From Marinomonas lutimaris (GTDB lineage Bacteria > Pseudomonadota > Gammaproteobacteria > Pseudomonadales > Marinomonadaceae), in contig NZ_JAHLLW010000014.1 of NCBI RefSeq assembly GCF_019426345.1, forward strand, positions 12,863 through 76,862: a DNA stretch of 64,000 nt, given 5' to 3'. Positions 28,801 through 37,128 of the stretch are shown here, piece after piece. Position 1 is the stretch's first letter; each line of letters begins with the position of its first letter. The translations under genes and the position numbers were made by a program. Under the pieces are notes generated by a model that saw only the letters and a list, made by a program, of their open reading frames with translations, was not told where the DNA came from and made no database searches.

Positions 28801-30024
28801 ATGATTCCTTCTATTTTATATTTTTCTCCATTGTTAGCATCATGGAAAACGCAATTAGATACACAGCTATCAACTTATGGAAAAACTATCGAATGGCGAG
28901 CTGTACAAGATATTGATCAGTCTCCGGCGCTATCAACAATATTACTTGCAGAAAACGATATAGCAGTATCAGATTGGCCTCTTCTAGCATCTAGAAAAGC
29001 TATTATCATTGTCGACGAATGGAGCTTAGAAAGCAGCATAAAATGGATACAAAGAGGCGCTGAAAATTGCTTTGCTCGTGATGACGAACACCTTACAGCA
29101 TGGCTAATATCTGAACTGTCAAAATTTGCTTTGAATCGCTTCCATCGAACGGAAGATGACATCTTACAAGTCATTATAGATGCTATTCCAGCACCTATTT
29201 TTTTCAAAGATCACCTACACATCTATCGAGGGTGTAACACTGCATTTTGCCAGTTTATAGGACATTCTCGAGAAGAGGTGATTGGGCATTCAGTCTACGA
29301 TATCGCCCCCAAACACCTTGCAGACAAATATTATGAAGCCGATTGCCAATTATTAGCCCAAGGCGGTACTCAACGCTATGAGGCAGAAGTACTACTTTGC
29401 GATGGCTCTCTTCATGAGATCGAATTCAATAAAGCGGTCTTCACCGGATCAAAGCAACAACCCCTTGGTCAAGTAGGCGTCATGCTAGACGTTACTGAAC
29501 GCAACCAACTTATTCGTCAGTTAGATAAAGCTACTCGCACAGACCCCTTAACAGGCACGTCAAATCGTAGAGAATTTAATCTCATCATTCATGATGAATT
29601 CAGCAAACGAAAACATTCAGAGAAAAAACTCAGCTTAATGACCCTAGACGTGGATTTTTTCAAAAAAATTAACGACAAATTTGGCCATAGCGGAGGCGAT
29701 CAAGCACTGCAATTAATCACCAACTGGTTACAAAGCCAATTACGCTCCTCAGATACTTTGTTTCGTGTTGGTGGCGAAGAGTTTTATATTTTAATGCGAG
29801 ATACTGATATACAGAACGCATTCAAAATTGCCGAGCAACTATGCAAAGACATGGCGACCCATACCTTCTTAATCAATCAACAATCCGTTCACATCACACT
29901 GTCTGCAGGTGTTATTGAATTAGATCCTATAGCAGATCTAGAAGACACCCTCGACATGGTAGATAAAGCATTATATGAAGCAAAATCAAACGGTCGAAAC
30001 TGCGTGTGTCCGGTATACCTGTAA
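28801..30024 (+). CDS. PAS-GGDEF diguanylate cyclase
   Basis: 407 residues, no membrane helix, so cytosolic. Residues 1-120 form an alpha/beta domain that looks like a degenerate receiver without a clear phospho-acceptor. A PAS domain follows at ~120-235 (IIDAIPAPIFFKDHLHIYRGCN, EEVIGHSVYDI), then GGDEF at ~240-405 with RVGGEEF and I-site RSSD. An active, feedback-controlled cyclase is likely. The ATG has no convincing ribosome-binding site; no better in-frame start is seen downstream before the first domain. Confidence 0.9.
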   Translation: MIPSILYFSPLLASWKTQLDTQLSTYGKTIEWRAVQDIDQSPALSTILLAENDIAVSDWPLLASRKAIIIVDEWSLESSIKWIQRGAENCFARDDEHLTAWLISELSKFALNRFHRTEDDILQVIIDAIPAPIFFKDHLHIYRGCNTAFCQFIGHSREEVIGHSVYDIAPKHLADKYYEADCQLLAQGGTQRYEAEVLLCDGSLHEIEFNKAVFTGSKQQPLGQVGVMLDVTERNQLIRQLDKATRTDPLTGTSNRREFNLIIHDEFSKRKHSEKKLSLMTLDVDFFKKINDKFGHSGGDQALQLITNWLQSQLRSSDTLFRVGGEEFYILMRDTDIQNAFKIAEQLCKDMATHTFLINQQSVHITLSAGVIELDPIADLEDTLDMVDKALYEAKSNGRNCVCPVYL

Positions 30025-30053
30025 ATAACAAACACTTTAAAGAAATAGTAAAC

Positions 30054-30085
30054 TGGAACGATTTTCATTATTTTCTGTCTATAAT
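30054..30085 (+). promoter_or_regulatory. Possible promoter with Fur-like site before iron-binding protein gene
   Basis: A perfect -10 box TATAAT lies at 30080-30085, about 50 bp before the start codon, but no good -35 accompanies it. Just upstream, 30054-30072 (ending CATTATT) matches about 12 of 19 positions of the Fur consensus by my hand alignment. Iron control would suit the downstream gene. Weak evidence. Confidence 0.3.
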
Positions 30086-30136
30086 AAAAGTTATTCATGA
30101 ACCAAATGAATTTTATCTCATAGAAAGGTACTCGAA

Positions 30137-31183
30137 ATGAAACGTTCAACAATAAAAACGTCACTCTTCACCTTAGCTGGTGCTACTTCAATACTCGCTT
30201 TTAGTAGCACATCTGTTCACGCCAGTGGCGAGGTCAATGTCTACTCCGCTCGCAGCGAAGCACTCATCGCACCTCTGCTCGATCTTTATTCAAAAGCGAA
30301 TAACGTCAAGGTCAACCTAATTACAGGCAGCGCTGACGCTTTATTGAGTCGCCTACAATCAGAAGGTGACGCCAGCCCAGCGGATGTATTTATCACTGTA
30401 GATGCAGGACGTTTATATCGAGCAAAAGAAGCTGGTGTACTTCAGCCGTTTGAAACTAGCAACCTAAACGATGTTATACCTGAGCATCTAAAAGATCGCG
30501 ATGGATACTGGTATGGTTTGTCTCAACGTGCTCGCGTTATATTTTATAATCCTGAAACCGTGTCTGCTGCTGACTTGTCAACCTACGAAGATCTAGCCGA
30601 TCCAAAATGGAAAGGAAAAATTTGCATTCGCTCTTCTAGCAATCTATACAACCAATCCATGGTTGCTTCCATGATTGATGCAGACGGAGAAGAGCAAACC
30701 CTAGAATGGATTAAAGGCTTGGTTGCTAACTTTGCTCGTCCACCAGCGGGCGGCGACACGGATCAGCTAAAAGCCGCAGCAGCAGGCGTTTGTGACATCG
30801 CTGTAGCAAATACCTATTACTTTGGTCGTTTAGGTTTGAGTAACAAGCCTGATGAGCGCGCTGTCTTTGACAAGCTAAAATTGTTCTGGCCAAACCAAGC
30901 CAACAACCAACGCGGCGCGCATATAAATGTCAGCGGTATCGGCATTACGAAATCTTCTAAAAACACAGACAACGCCAAACAATTAGTCGACTTCCTAACT
31001 AACAAGCAAAGCCAACAATGGTACGCCAACGTGAACAACGAATACGCGGTTATTGAAGGCGTCGCACCGCCAGAAAGCTTAGCGACTTTTGGTGAGTTCA
31101 AAGCCGACCAAGTGTCTTTGAGTGTGCTAGGTGAAAACAACCGTCAAGCGGTTAAATTAATGGACCAAGGTGGCTGGAAGTAA
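30137..31183 (+). CDS. Ferric-iron ABC transporter substrate-binding protein (FbpA/FutA-like)
   Basis: 348-residue periplasmic binding protein: signal peptide 1-29 (cleavage after VHA), then VNVYSARSEALIAPLLDLYSKA, typical of the ferric-binding group. Iron-ligand tyrosines are suggested by VANTYYFGRL and by VNVYSAR. AGAAAGG precedes the ATG. No permease or ATPase gene follows; the next gene is on the opposite strand, so the rest of the transporter must lie elsewhere. Homologs in marine bacteria bind Fe(III) directly; other metal or anion ligands are less likely. Confidence 0.87.
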   Translation: MKRSTIKTSLFTLAGATSILAFSSTSVHASGEVNVYSARSEALIAPLLDLYSKANNVKVNLITGSADALLSRLQSEGDASPADVFITVDAGRLYRAKEAGVLQPFETSNLNDVIPEHLKDRDGYWYGLSQRARVIFYNPETVSAADLSTYEDLADPKWKGKICIRSSSNLYNQSMVASMIDADGEEQTLEWIKGLVANFARPPAGGDTDQLKAAAAGVCDIAVANTYYFGRLGLSNKPDERAVFDKLKLFWPNQANNQRGAHINVSGIGITKSSKNTDNAKQLVDFLTNKQSQQWYANVNNEYAVIEGVAPPESLATFGEFKADQVSLSVLGENNRQAVKLMDQGGWK

Positions 31184-31210
31184 ATTAAGCTTTCCACCTC
31201 ACACAGCAAA

Positions 31211-31241
31211 AAAGAGAAGAGGCGCTACGGCGCCTCTTCTT
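31211..31241. terminator. Bidirectional terminator overlapping the end of ilvY
   Basis: Perfect 11-bp stem AGAAGAGGCGC / GCGCCTCTTCT with a TACG tetraloop. The ilvY stop codon lies in the stem/loop itself, so the hairpin is partly coding. An A-rich flank supplies T residues on the minus strand. Confidence 0.75.
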
Positions 31242-32118
31242 CCATCAAATTCCAAAAGGCTTCAACCAGTGGGTTCTTCAAGCTTTTTTTCAATGTAAAC
31301 AAACCAATATCATATGGTTCCAACTCAGGTTGCACGTCTAGCACCTTTATACGGTCCACCAACGGGCTGTTATCCAAGACGATTTTTGGCACTACACCAA
31401 TTCCAAAACCCAAACTCACCATACTCACAATCGCCTCGTTACCTGTGACTTGGGCATAAATACGTGGTGCAATGTCATGCTGACGAAACCATTCATCAAT
31501 ACGCGTTCGAGACACTCCGCTTTCAGAAAGAATCATTGGGATATTTGCCCACTCTTCAGGCGAGGTTGGCGTATTGGTCGGAACATTCGGCACTTGCTGC
31601 TCAAGGGGCGCAATAAACAACAATGGCGAGATGGCGATAGGTTTAAAGGCTAATCCACGAGGCAAGTTAGTTGGACGTGCAGCAAGACTAATGTCTTCTT
31701 TACCATCAAGAACATGGGCAATAGCATGTTCTGGATCACCCGTGCGTAGTTTGATTTCAATCCCAGGATAGGCAATACGAAAACGACGCAATAACTCATA
31801 CAAGAAACTGTAACTCGCCGTGACCGATCCATAAAGACTGATTTCACCACTAAGCTGATCAGAATTATCCGTTAGTTCATGGCGAATCAAGTTCCATTGC
31901 TGGCTGGTATCACGGGCATATTTAAGAAATTTTTGCCCTTCTTGTGTTAGCGCCACAGTACGGTTATCACGATTGAACAGAGCGACGCCAAGCTCTTCTT
32001 CCAAATGTCGAATATTACGCGACATGGCAGAAATACTAATATGACATTCATCACTGGCACGGCCAAAATTCAGCGTTTCAGCCAAGGCGAGAAATTGCTT
32101 GAGTGTCTTTATGTTCAT
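31225..32118 (-). CDS. ilvY: LysR-type activator of ilvC
   Basis: 297-residue LysR regulator divergent from ilvC, the conserved arrangement of IlvY, which senses acetolactate/acetohydroxybutyrate and activates ilvC. Helix-turn-helix at ~1-60 (MNIKTLKQFLALAETLNFGRASDECHIS is the recognition region start, with SAMSRNIRHLEEELGVALFNR after). Length matches E. coli IlvY. Its 3' end runs into the terminator shared with the iron-binding protein gene. Confidence 0.9.
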   Translation of the reverse strand: MNIKTLKQFLALAETLNFGRASDECHISISAMSRNIRHLEEELGVALFNRDNRTVALTQEGQKFLKYARDTSQQWNLIRHELTDNSDQLSGEISLYGSVTASYSFLYELLRRFRIAYPGIEIKLRTGDPEHAIAHVLDGKEDISLAARPTNLPRGLAFKPIAISPLLFIAPLEQQVPNVPTNTPTSPEEWANIPMILSESGVSRTRIDEWFRQHDIAPRIYAQVTGNEAIVSMVSLGFGIGVVPKIVLDNSPLVDRIKVLDVQPELEPYDIGLFTLKKSLKNPLVEAFWNLMEEEAP

Positions 32119-32180
32119 GATAAGACCTTAGTTACCGAGTGTTCGAATAGGATAAATCATGTTTGCAAAAAATGGGACAC

Positions 32181-32195
32181 TATATTGCGAATATA
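32181..32195. promoter_or_regulatory. Candidate IlvY operator palindrome
   Basis: TATATT-GCG-AATATA, a perfect interrupted palindrome, sits between the divergent ilvY and ilvC starts. IlvY binds tandem sites in this interval in enteric bacteria. Position and symmetry fit a LysR-type box; identity is inferred. Confidence 0.35.
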
Positions 32196-32339
32196 TCAAT
32201 TTACGAAAAGGTTTCATTAAGATAGATTAGCTTTACTCGCAGGACGCTAGGCAAAATATGACTTAGCAACTGTGTAATCCATTTTTAATATCGGCGTGCT
32301 TTCATCGCAGATACATTAATTTAATAAGGTATGTTTAAC

Positions 32340-33812
32340 ATGGCTAACTACTTCAATACTTTGCCGCTACGCGAGCAACTAGCTCAATTAGCAAAATGTC
32401 GCTTCATGGACAGCTCTGAATTTGCAGATGGCGTAGAAGCGCTTAAAGGCAAAAAAATGGTTGTTATCGGTTGTGGTGCACAAGGTCTTAACCAAGGCTT
32501 GAACCTACGTGATTCTGGTCTAGACGTTTCTTACGCTTTGCGTCCTGAAGCCATTGCACAAAAACGTCAATCTTGGAAAAACGCGACTGAAAACGGTTTT
32601 GTTGTTGGCACTTACGAAGATTTGATACCAACGGCTGATGTTGTTTTGAACCTTACTCCTGACAAGCAACACACGCCTGTTGTTAAAGCAGTTATGCCTC
32701 TTATGAAAGAAGGCGCTTGCCTATCTTACTCTCACGGTTTCAATATCGTAGAAGAAGGCATGCAAATCCGCGAAGATCTAACAGTAATTATGGTTGCTCC
32801 TAAGTGCCCAGGTTCTGAAGTTCGCGCTGAATACGTTCGTGGTTTCGGTGTTCCTACTTTGATCGCTGTTCACGAAGACAACGATCCTAAAGGTGAAGGT
32901 CTTGCGCTAGCAAAAGCTTACGCAGTTGGTACTGGCGGTCACAAAGCAGGCGTATTGATGTCTTCTTTCATCGCAGAAGTAAAATCTGACCTTATGGGCG
33001 AGCAAACTATCCTTTGTGGTATGTTGCAAACAGGTTCAATCCTTTGCTTCGACAAAATGGTTGAAGAAGGCATCGACGCAGGCTACGCATCTCGCTTGAT
33101 CCAATTCGGTTGGGAAACCATCACTGAAGCATTGAAATACGGCGGCGTGACCAACATGCTAGATCGTCTTTCTAACCCAGCTAAGATCAAAGCATTCGAT
33201 CTTTCTGAAGAGCTAAAAGTGATCATGCGTCCTTTGTACAACAAGCACCAAGACGACATCATCAGCGGTCACTTCTCTCAAACTATGATGGAAGATTGGG
33301 CGAACGATGACAAAAATCTTCTTCAATGGCGTGCAGACACAGCAGAAACTAACTTCGAGAAAACACCTGCTGGCGATGTAGAAATTTCTGAACAAGAATT
33401 CTTCGACAACGGTATCTTGATGGTTGCAATGGTTAAAGCTGGCGTTGAGCTTGCTTTCGAAACTATGACTGCAGCTGGCATCATTGCTGAATCGGCTTAC
33501 TACGAGTCTCTACACGAAACTCCACTAATCGCGAACACAATCGCTCGTAAGAAATTGTACGAAATGAACGCGACAATCTCTGACACAGCAGAATACGGTT
33601 GCTACCTATACAACCACGCATGTGTTCCACTATTGGCTGACTTCATGAAAGACATCAAAACCGACGTTATCGGTAAAGGTCTTTCTGTAGAAGACAACGG
33701 CGTAGACAATGCTCGCTTGATCGAAGTTAATACAGCGCTTCGTTCACACCCAGTAGAAGCAGTTGGCGCGGTATTGCGTGGTCACATGGCGGATATGAAA
33801 AAAATCGTTTAA
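32340..33812 (+). CDS. ilvC: Ketol-acid reductoisomerase, class II
   Basis: NADPH- and Mg-dependent second enzyme of valine/isoleucine synthesis. The 490-residue product is the long class II form (E. coli 491). N-terminus [13 protein letters not shown], cofactor loop [20 protein letters not shown], and the duplicated C-terminal knotted domain are all present. I start at 32340 because AAGGT is nine bases before it, whereas the ATG at 32331 directly abuts that site. Codon use is strongly biased, as expected for a highly expressed gene. Probably activated by the divergent IlvY. Confidence 0.97.
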   Translation: MANYFNTLPLREQLAQLAKCRFMDSSEFADGVEALKGKKMVVIGCGAQGLNQGLNLRDSGLDVSYALRPEAIAQKRQSWKNATENGFVVGTYEDLIPTADVVLNLTPDKQHTPVVKAVMPLMKEGACLSYSHGFNIVEEGMQIREDLTVIMVAPKCPGSEVRAEYVRGFGVPTLIAVHEDNDPKGEGLALAKAYAVGTGGHKAGVLMSSFIAEVKSDLMGEQTILCGMLQTGSILCFDKMVEEGIDAGYASRLIQFGWETITEALKYGGVTNMLDRLSNPAKIKAFDLSEELKVIMRPLYNKHQDDIISGHFSQTMMEDWANDDKNLLQWRADTAETNFEKTPAGDVEISEQEFFDNGILMVAMVKAGVELAFETMTAAGIIAESAYYESLHETPLIANTIARKKLYEMNATISDTAEYGCYLYNHACVPLLADFMKDIKTDVIGKGLSVEDNGVDNARLIEVNTALRSHPVEAVGAVLRGHMADMKKIV

Positions 33813-33860
33813 TACGATTAGACTAATGCGCGCTCGCTCATAACAGCGTACTTTAAATTC

Positions 33861-33914
33861 AAAAAGCCGAGATTATTCCTGTTTAATAAGAGGAAAAATA
33901 ATCTCGGCTTTTTT
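33861..33914 (+). terminator. Terminator of ilvC
   Basis: Long hairpin with arms AAAAAGCCGAGATTATT and AATAATCTCGGCTTTTT around a ~19-nt loop, ending in a T-run, about 50 bp after the ilvC stop. Confidence 0.9.
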
Positions 33915-33951
33915 GTCTCTTCTTGTTCTCAATAAAACATTAGGAAATACC

Positions 33952-35633
33952 ATGGACAGCATCCGCTTAGACAACATCCTCCTCAACAAAGTAACAGTGA
34001 ACTTTGATGATCGCTTTACCCTAAGCGAGATCGACTGGACCATAGAGCCCAACCAGCATTGGGTCATCACTGGTACCAACGGTTCTGGAAAATCAGCTTT
34101 AGCAGCAGTGCTTGCAGGTGTTGGCGATATTGAAAACGGCACAGTAACTGGTCTTCCAAAAAATGTGGGATTGGTGTCTTTTGAAGCCCAAGCCGAACTG
34201 ATTGCCAAAGAGCTGAAAAAAGACGACGCAGATATCATGGACGTCATTTCTCTTGGCACGCCCGTGCGGGAAATGATCTTCGATCAATGCGCCGATCCAA
34301 ACCTAGCAGCAAAGTTAGTGGAAAAGTTTGGTATTTATCCACTGCTGGATCGCGCCTTTCGTAAACTTTCCACAGGCGAAACCCGCAAAGTCATGCTGAT
34401 TCGCGCTTTGTCTAGCAAACCCGATTTATTAATACTCGACGAACCGTTCGACGGTTTAGACGTCGACACTCTAGCCATGTTACAAACTCATCTTGCTTCC
34501 ATCATAGACACCACGCCTATGATCTTAGTGCTCAACCGATTTGATGAAATGCCGACCTTCATCACTCATGTCGCCTATGTAGACAAAGGTAAACTGACGC
34601 TCACAATCGACAAAAAAGACGAAAGTGCCTTTAACGAGCTATATCAGTTACTGCATTTGAAAACCACAGACCTACAAGTACCTGAAGCTGATCCAGCCAA
34701 CACCTTGCCAGTACTCGACCCAAGTCAGCCATTGGTCAGACTCAAGCAAGCCACGATTAAATACGGCGATACGATCATTGTTGATAAGCTGGACTGGACC
34801 ATTGAACGCGGCCAACATTGGCAACTCAGCGGCCCCAACGGCAGTGGCAAAACCTGTGTATTGTCCTTAATCACAGGCGATCATCCACAATGCTACACCA
34901 ACGATATTTTCGTCTTTGGATTTCAGCGTGGCAACGGCGAAAGCATTTGGCAGATCAAACAATTTATCGGCTACGTTTCGACATCGTTGCAATGGGAATA
35001 TCGCGTCAGCACCAGCTGTAAAAACGTCATTATTTCCGGCTTCTACGACAGCATCGGCATGTACAGCAAATCCACCGATAACCAAAAGAAAATCGCCGAC
35101 CAATGGCTTGCAATGGGAATATCGCGTCAGCACCAGCTGTAAAAACGTCATTATTTCCGGCTTCTACGACAGCATCGGCATGTACAGCAAATCCACCGAT
35201 AACCAAAAGAAAATCGCCGACCAATGGCTTGCAATGGGAATATCGCGTCAGCACCAGCTGTAAAAACGTCATTATTTCCGGCTTCTACGACAGCATCGGC
35301 ATGTACAGCAAATCCACCGATAACCAAAAGAAAATCGCCGACCAATGGCTTGCACTGCTAGGCATGGCAGACCGCGCCGACCAACCATTTAACAAGCTTT
35401 CCTACGGCGACCAGCGTTTATTACTCATCGCCCGTGCCATGGTGAAACACCCGCCACTATTGATCCTAGACGAGCCCTGCCTTGGCCTAGACGACATGAA
35501 CCGCCAACTCGTCCTCGCTCTTATCGAGAAAATTTGTGAAGGCAAAGAAACCACAGTGCTCTACGTCAACCACCACGCGGAAGACCAAATCAAAGGGATA
35601 GAGAACTACTTTGGGTTGAAGAAGAATAACTAA
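33952..35633 (+). pseudogene. modF: ModF/PhrA-type tandem ABC ATPase, disrupted by a 121-bp triplication
   Basis: Two ABC ATPase domains in one soluble chain, as in E. coli ModF. First domain: Walker A GTNGSGKSA, signature LSTGETRK, Walker B LLILDEPFDGLD. Second: GPNGSGKTC, then YVSTSLQWEYRVST, LSYGDQRLL and LLILDEPCLGLD. Three identical 121-bp direct repeats (34987-35349) lie in the second domain. Since 121 is not a multiple of three, the two extra copies shift the frame; translation from 33952 stops at 35142 after 396 residues, and the last ~95 residues continue in another frame. Removing two copies restores a continuous 479-residue protein of normal length. Start has AGGAAATACC. A 396-residue product may still be made and would lack the second signature and Walker B. 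Confidence 0.88.
34987..35349. repeat. Three perfect tandem copies of a 121-bp unit inside modF
   Basis: Copies start at 34987, 35108 and 35229 and are identical base for base as printed. TTGCA stands at the start of each unit and again just after the third (35350-35354), a 5-bp microhomology that could have seeded the first duplication. Reading frame is open only with 1, 4, 7... copies. Confidence 0.97.
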
Positions 35634-35668
35634 GCTTTTAGCAGGCTCTTTGCCTCAGACAGAAAACC

Positions 35669-35720
35669 GTGTGACGCTTCATACTCGAAACTGACGCCTA
35701 CCTCACATGAAGCGTCACAC
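35669..35720 (+). terminator. Probable terminator after modF
   Basis: Perfect 13-bp arms GTGTGACGCTTCA and TGAAGCGTCACAC separated by 26 nt, followed by TTGTTTTCC. The second arm would contain the first in-frame ATG of the next gene, which argues for a later start of that gene. Confidence 0.5.
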
Positions 35721-35790
35721 TTGTTTTCCAACACTCTCAGCGTTGCAAAATTGGCTAAAAAACGTCATAAATAGATATGAACAAACAAAG

Positions 35791-36501
35791 ATGGCAAAAA
35801 TGAAAAGACTAGATCCGATATTTAGATGGGAATACATACCAGTTCTTTCTTTAGGACTGTTTATTGGGCTAGGAATAGCAACTAGTTGGGAACTAAAAGT
35901 GGATTGGGAGCCATCTATCACTTTTGATTGGAAACTTAGCAGAGATATATGGGATGTACTGAGCACAATCACCTCAATTTTTATTCTAATACTGGCTTTT
36001 TGCACTAAAACGTCATGGATTAAACAAAATAAACACAATCAAGCTTTGCAACTCGTAATTGCTGAACTGCAAAGATTCAGACAAATTCAAGTTGGGCTTT
36101 CAGATTTTTACCGCTTCAATTGCAGTTTACCAATTATAAAAAAATCGGAATCAGATAACGGGGCAGAATCAAAAAGTAATCATTTCAATAGTATTATAGA
36201 AACCTCTACTATTGTAAAAGATATGAAGTCTGAAATTTATAAACTGCAAACATCTCTTCAAACAGTGATATTCTCAGGTATATTTCATTCGAATATTACC
36301 ACCCAACAAGATAGCGTATTAGAACACCTCAATAATTTAAACGATATTATTAAAGATATTATTAACGATATTATTAACGATATCATAAAAGAAGATAAAC
36401 TAATGGAATCAACGAACGACAAAATAATCCAAAAAATACGTAAAATTGATGAAATATCGAACAATAATTATCCAGAATGGATTAGAGAAGTACTGAAATA
36501 A
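35791..36501 (+). CDS. Membrane protein of unknown function with coiled C-terminal part
   Basis: I do not recognise this gene. From 35791 it encodes 236 residues: a short basic N-terminus, two membrane helices (around EYIPVLSLGLFIGLG and VLSTITSIFILILAF) separated by ~20 residues, then a ~150-residue cytosolic helical, charged region. The C-terminal part contains a tetrapeptide repeat DIIK-DIIN-DIIN-DIIK encoded by four 12-bp DNA repeats. It is clearly more AT-rich than the flanking genes, which hints at transfer. An upstream in-frame ATG at 35707 lies inside a hairpin and has no ribosome-binding site; 35791 and 35800 are both possible. It stands between broken modF and a decayed toxin-antitoxin locus. 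Confidence 0.6.
   Translation: MAKMKRLDPIFRWEYIPVLSLGLFIGLGIATSWELKVDWEPSITFDWKLSRDIWDVLSTITSIFILILAFCTKTSWIKQNKHNQALQLVIAELQRFRQIQVGLSDFYRFNCSLPIIKKSESDNGAESKSNHFNSIIETSTIVKDMKSEIYKLQTSLQTVIFSGIFHSNITTQQDSVLEHLNNLNDIIKDIINDIINDIIKEDKLMESTNDKIIQKIRKIDEISNNNYPEWIREVLK
36343..36390 (+). repeat. Four 12-bp tandem repeats, in frame
   Basis: Units GATATTATTAAA, GATATTATTAAC (twice) and GATATCATAAAA encode DIIK/DIIN repeats. Change in copy number would add or remove four residues without breaking the frame. Confidence 0.85.
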
Positions 36502-36516
36502 GCGTTAATTTTTTTT

Positions 36517-36730
36517 CTAAATTGCATTTTTATTCGAAATGCGACGTCTTTTGATCTTGTAGAAGTTGTCTGCCCTTGGAAGCAGGAACATGTGGATGGT
36601 CTAAACGCTCGATCAGCTTCTTTTTGAATTGCTGCTGTAAAGTGGCTCCAAGTTTTTGCCATTCTTTCAGAGCGCTCTTTTTGAATTCGAGTTTATAAGT
36701 CAGCGATGCTGACTGAGATGCTTTCTTCAT
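36517..36730 (-). pseudogene. Decayed RelE/ParE-superfamily toxin (StbE-like)
   Basis: The N-terminal ~45 residues fit StbE-type toxins (LTYKLEFKKSALKEWQKLG, FKKKLIERLDHPHVPASK). After ASK (about 36575) the frame is wrong and stops at 36530. In the alternative frame the expected family continuation ADNFYKIKRR appears (36573 onward) but meets a stop at 36517, so the C-terminal catalytic third is missing. The usual start, an ATG overlapping the antitoxin stop in ATGACTTATAA, is here CTGACTTATAA. Three independent lesions mean that no active toxin is expected. An ATG at 36730 opens the remaining frame. Confidence 0.72.
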
Positions 36731-36932
36731 TGGCGCGTTCCTTCGCGAGTGCTATCAGTTCCATATCTTCCAATTTATCCATTAAGGCTTCAGCTGGAAC
36801 ACAGTAAAACGCAGGTTCATTGCGATTTAATACAGCAACTGCTTTACCATGTGCGCTGGCGGCAACTTTCATTGGGTTGGCTTTAAATTCCGTAATGCTT
36901 GCGGCCACATCGGAAAGGATTCTATAAGTCAT
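36693..36932 (-). CDS. Antitoxin, Phd/YefM-RelB type (StbD-like)
   Basis: 79-residue antitoxin: an N-terminal DNA-binding half (YRILSDVAASITEFKANPMKVA, then KAVAVLNRNEPAFYCVPAEAL), which is the StbD/Phd-YefM pattern, and an acidic C-terminal toxin-binding tail (MELIALAKERANEESISVSIADL region). Intact, unlike the downstream toxin. Normally it neutralises the toxin and represses the operon. Here it may be an orphan that still binds DNA or protects against homologous toxins; that is inference. Confidence 0.85.
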   Translation of the reverse strand: MTYRILSDVAASITEFKANPMKVAASAHGKAVAVLNRNEPAFYCVPAEALMDKLEDMELIALAKERANEESISVSIADL

Positions 36933-37053
36933 TTAAAAGCACCTTTAATCGACCTATTAAAAAATCATATTAATTTCCATTTGACCATTTATCAAGCAAA
37001 CAGATGCTGAATATGCCTTGACTGTCATTCTGATCAAAGGTAAAAATAGAGCG
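36933..37053. promoter_or_regulatory. Divergent promoter region, antitoxin / ileS leader
   Basis: The interval must hold the antitoxin promoter (minus) and the ileS leader promoter (plus). The best plus-strand match is TTGACT at 37018-37023, a 17-bp spacer, then TAAAAA at 37041-37046. It would place transcription start near 37053, almost on the leader ATG, so either the leader is nearly leaderless or the real promoter lies further upstream. Confidence 0.35.
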
Positions 37054-37128
37054 ATGAAAAATGCATCTCTTACTCAGCAACGAATTATTATCATCATTCC
37101 TAGGAGTGGTGGGTTCGTTGTTGAGTAA
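37054..37128 (+). CDS. Leader peptide of ileS with five consecutive Ile codons
   Basis: A 24-codon frame, ATG to TAA, with codons 11-15 being ATT ATT ATC ATC ATT (37084-37098), followed by Pro. Five isoleucines in a row directly upstream of an isoleucyl-tRNA synthetase gene, a stop codon just before a terminator hairpin, and overlap with pairing segments 1 and 2 are the hallmarks of attenuation leader peptides such as those of pheST, trp, his and ilv operons. The ribosome-binding site is weak (AGAG close to the ATG; AAAGG further back). The peptide itself needs no function; it measures charged tRNA-Ile. Confidence 0.8.
   Translation: MKNASLTQQRIIIIIPRSGGFVVE

Noticed and set aside
34818..35272. 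Several overlapping short frames in both strands around the repeat
   Set aside because: They arise from the same repeat read in different frames and share the same meaningless end; none has family similarity.
35103..35633. Separate small ABC protein starting inside the modF repeat
   Set aside because: Its first ~40 residues are an out-of-frame reading of a repeat copy; only the later part is the displaced end of modF.
35707..35790. Longer N-terminus for the unknown membrane protein
   Set aside because: The ATG at 35707 lies in the arm of a hairpin that probably ends modF transcription and has no ribosome-binding site; kept only as an alternative start.
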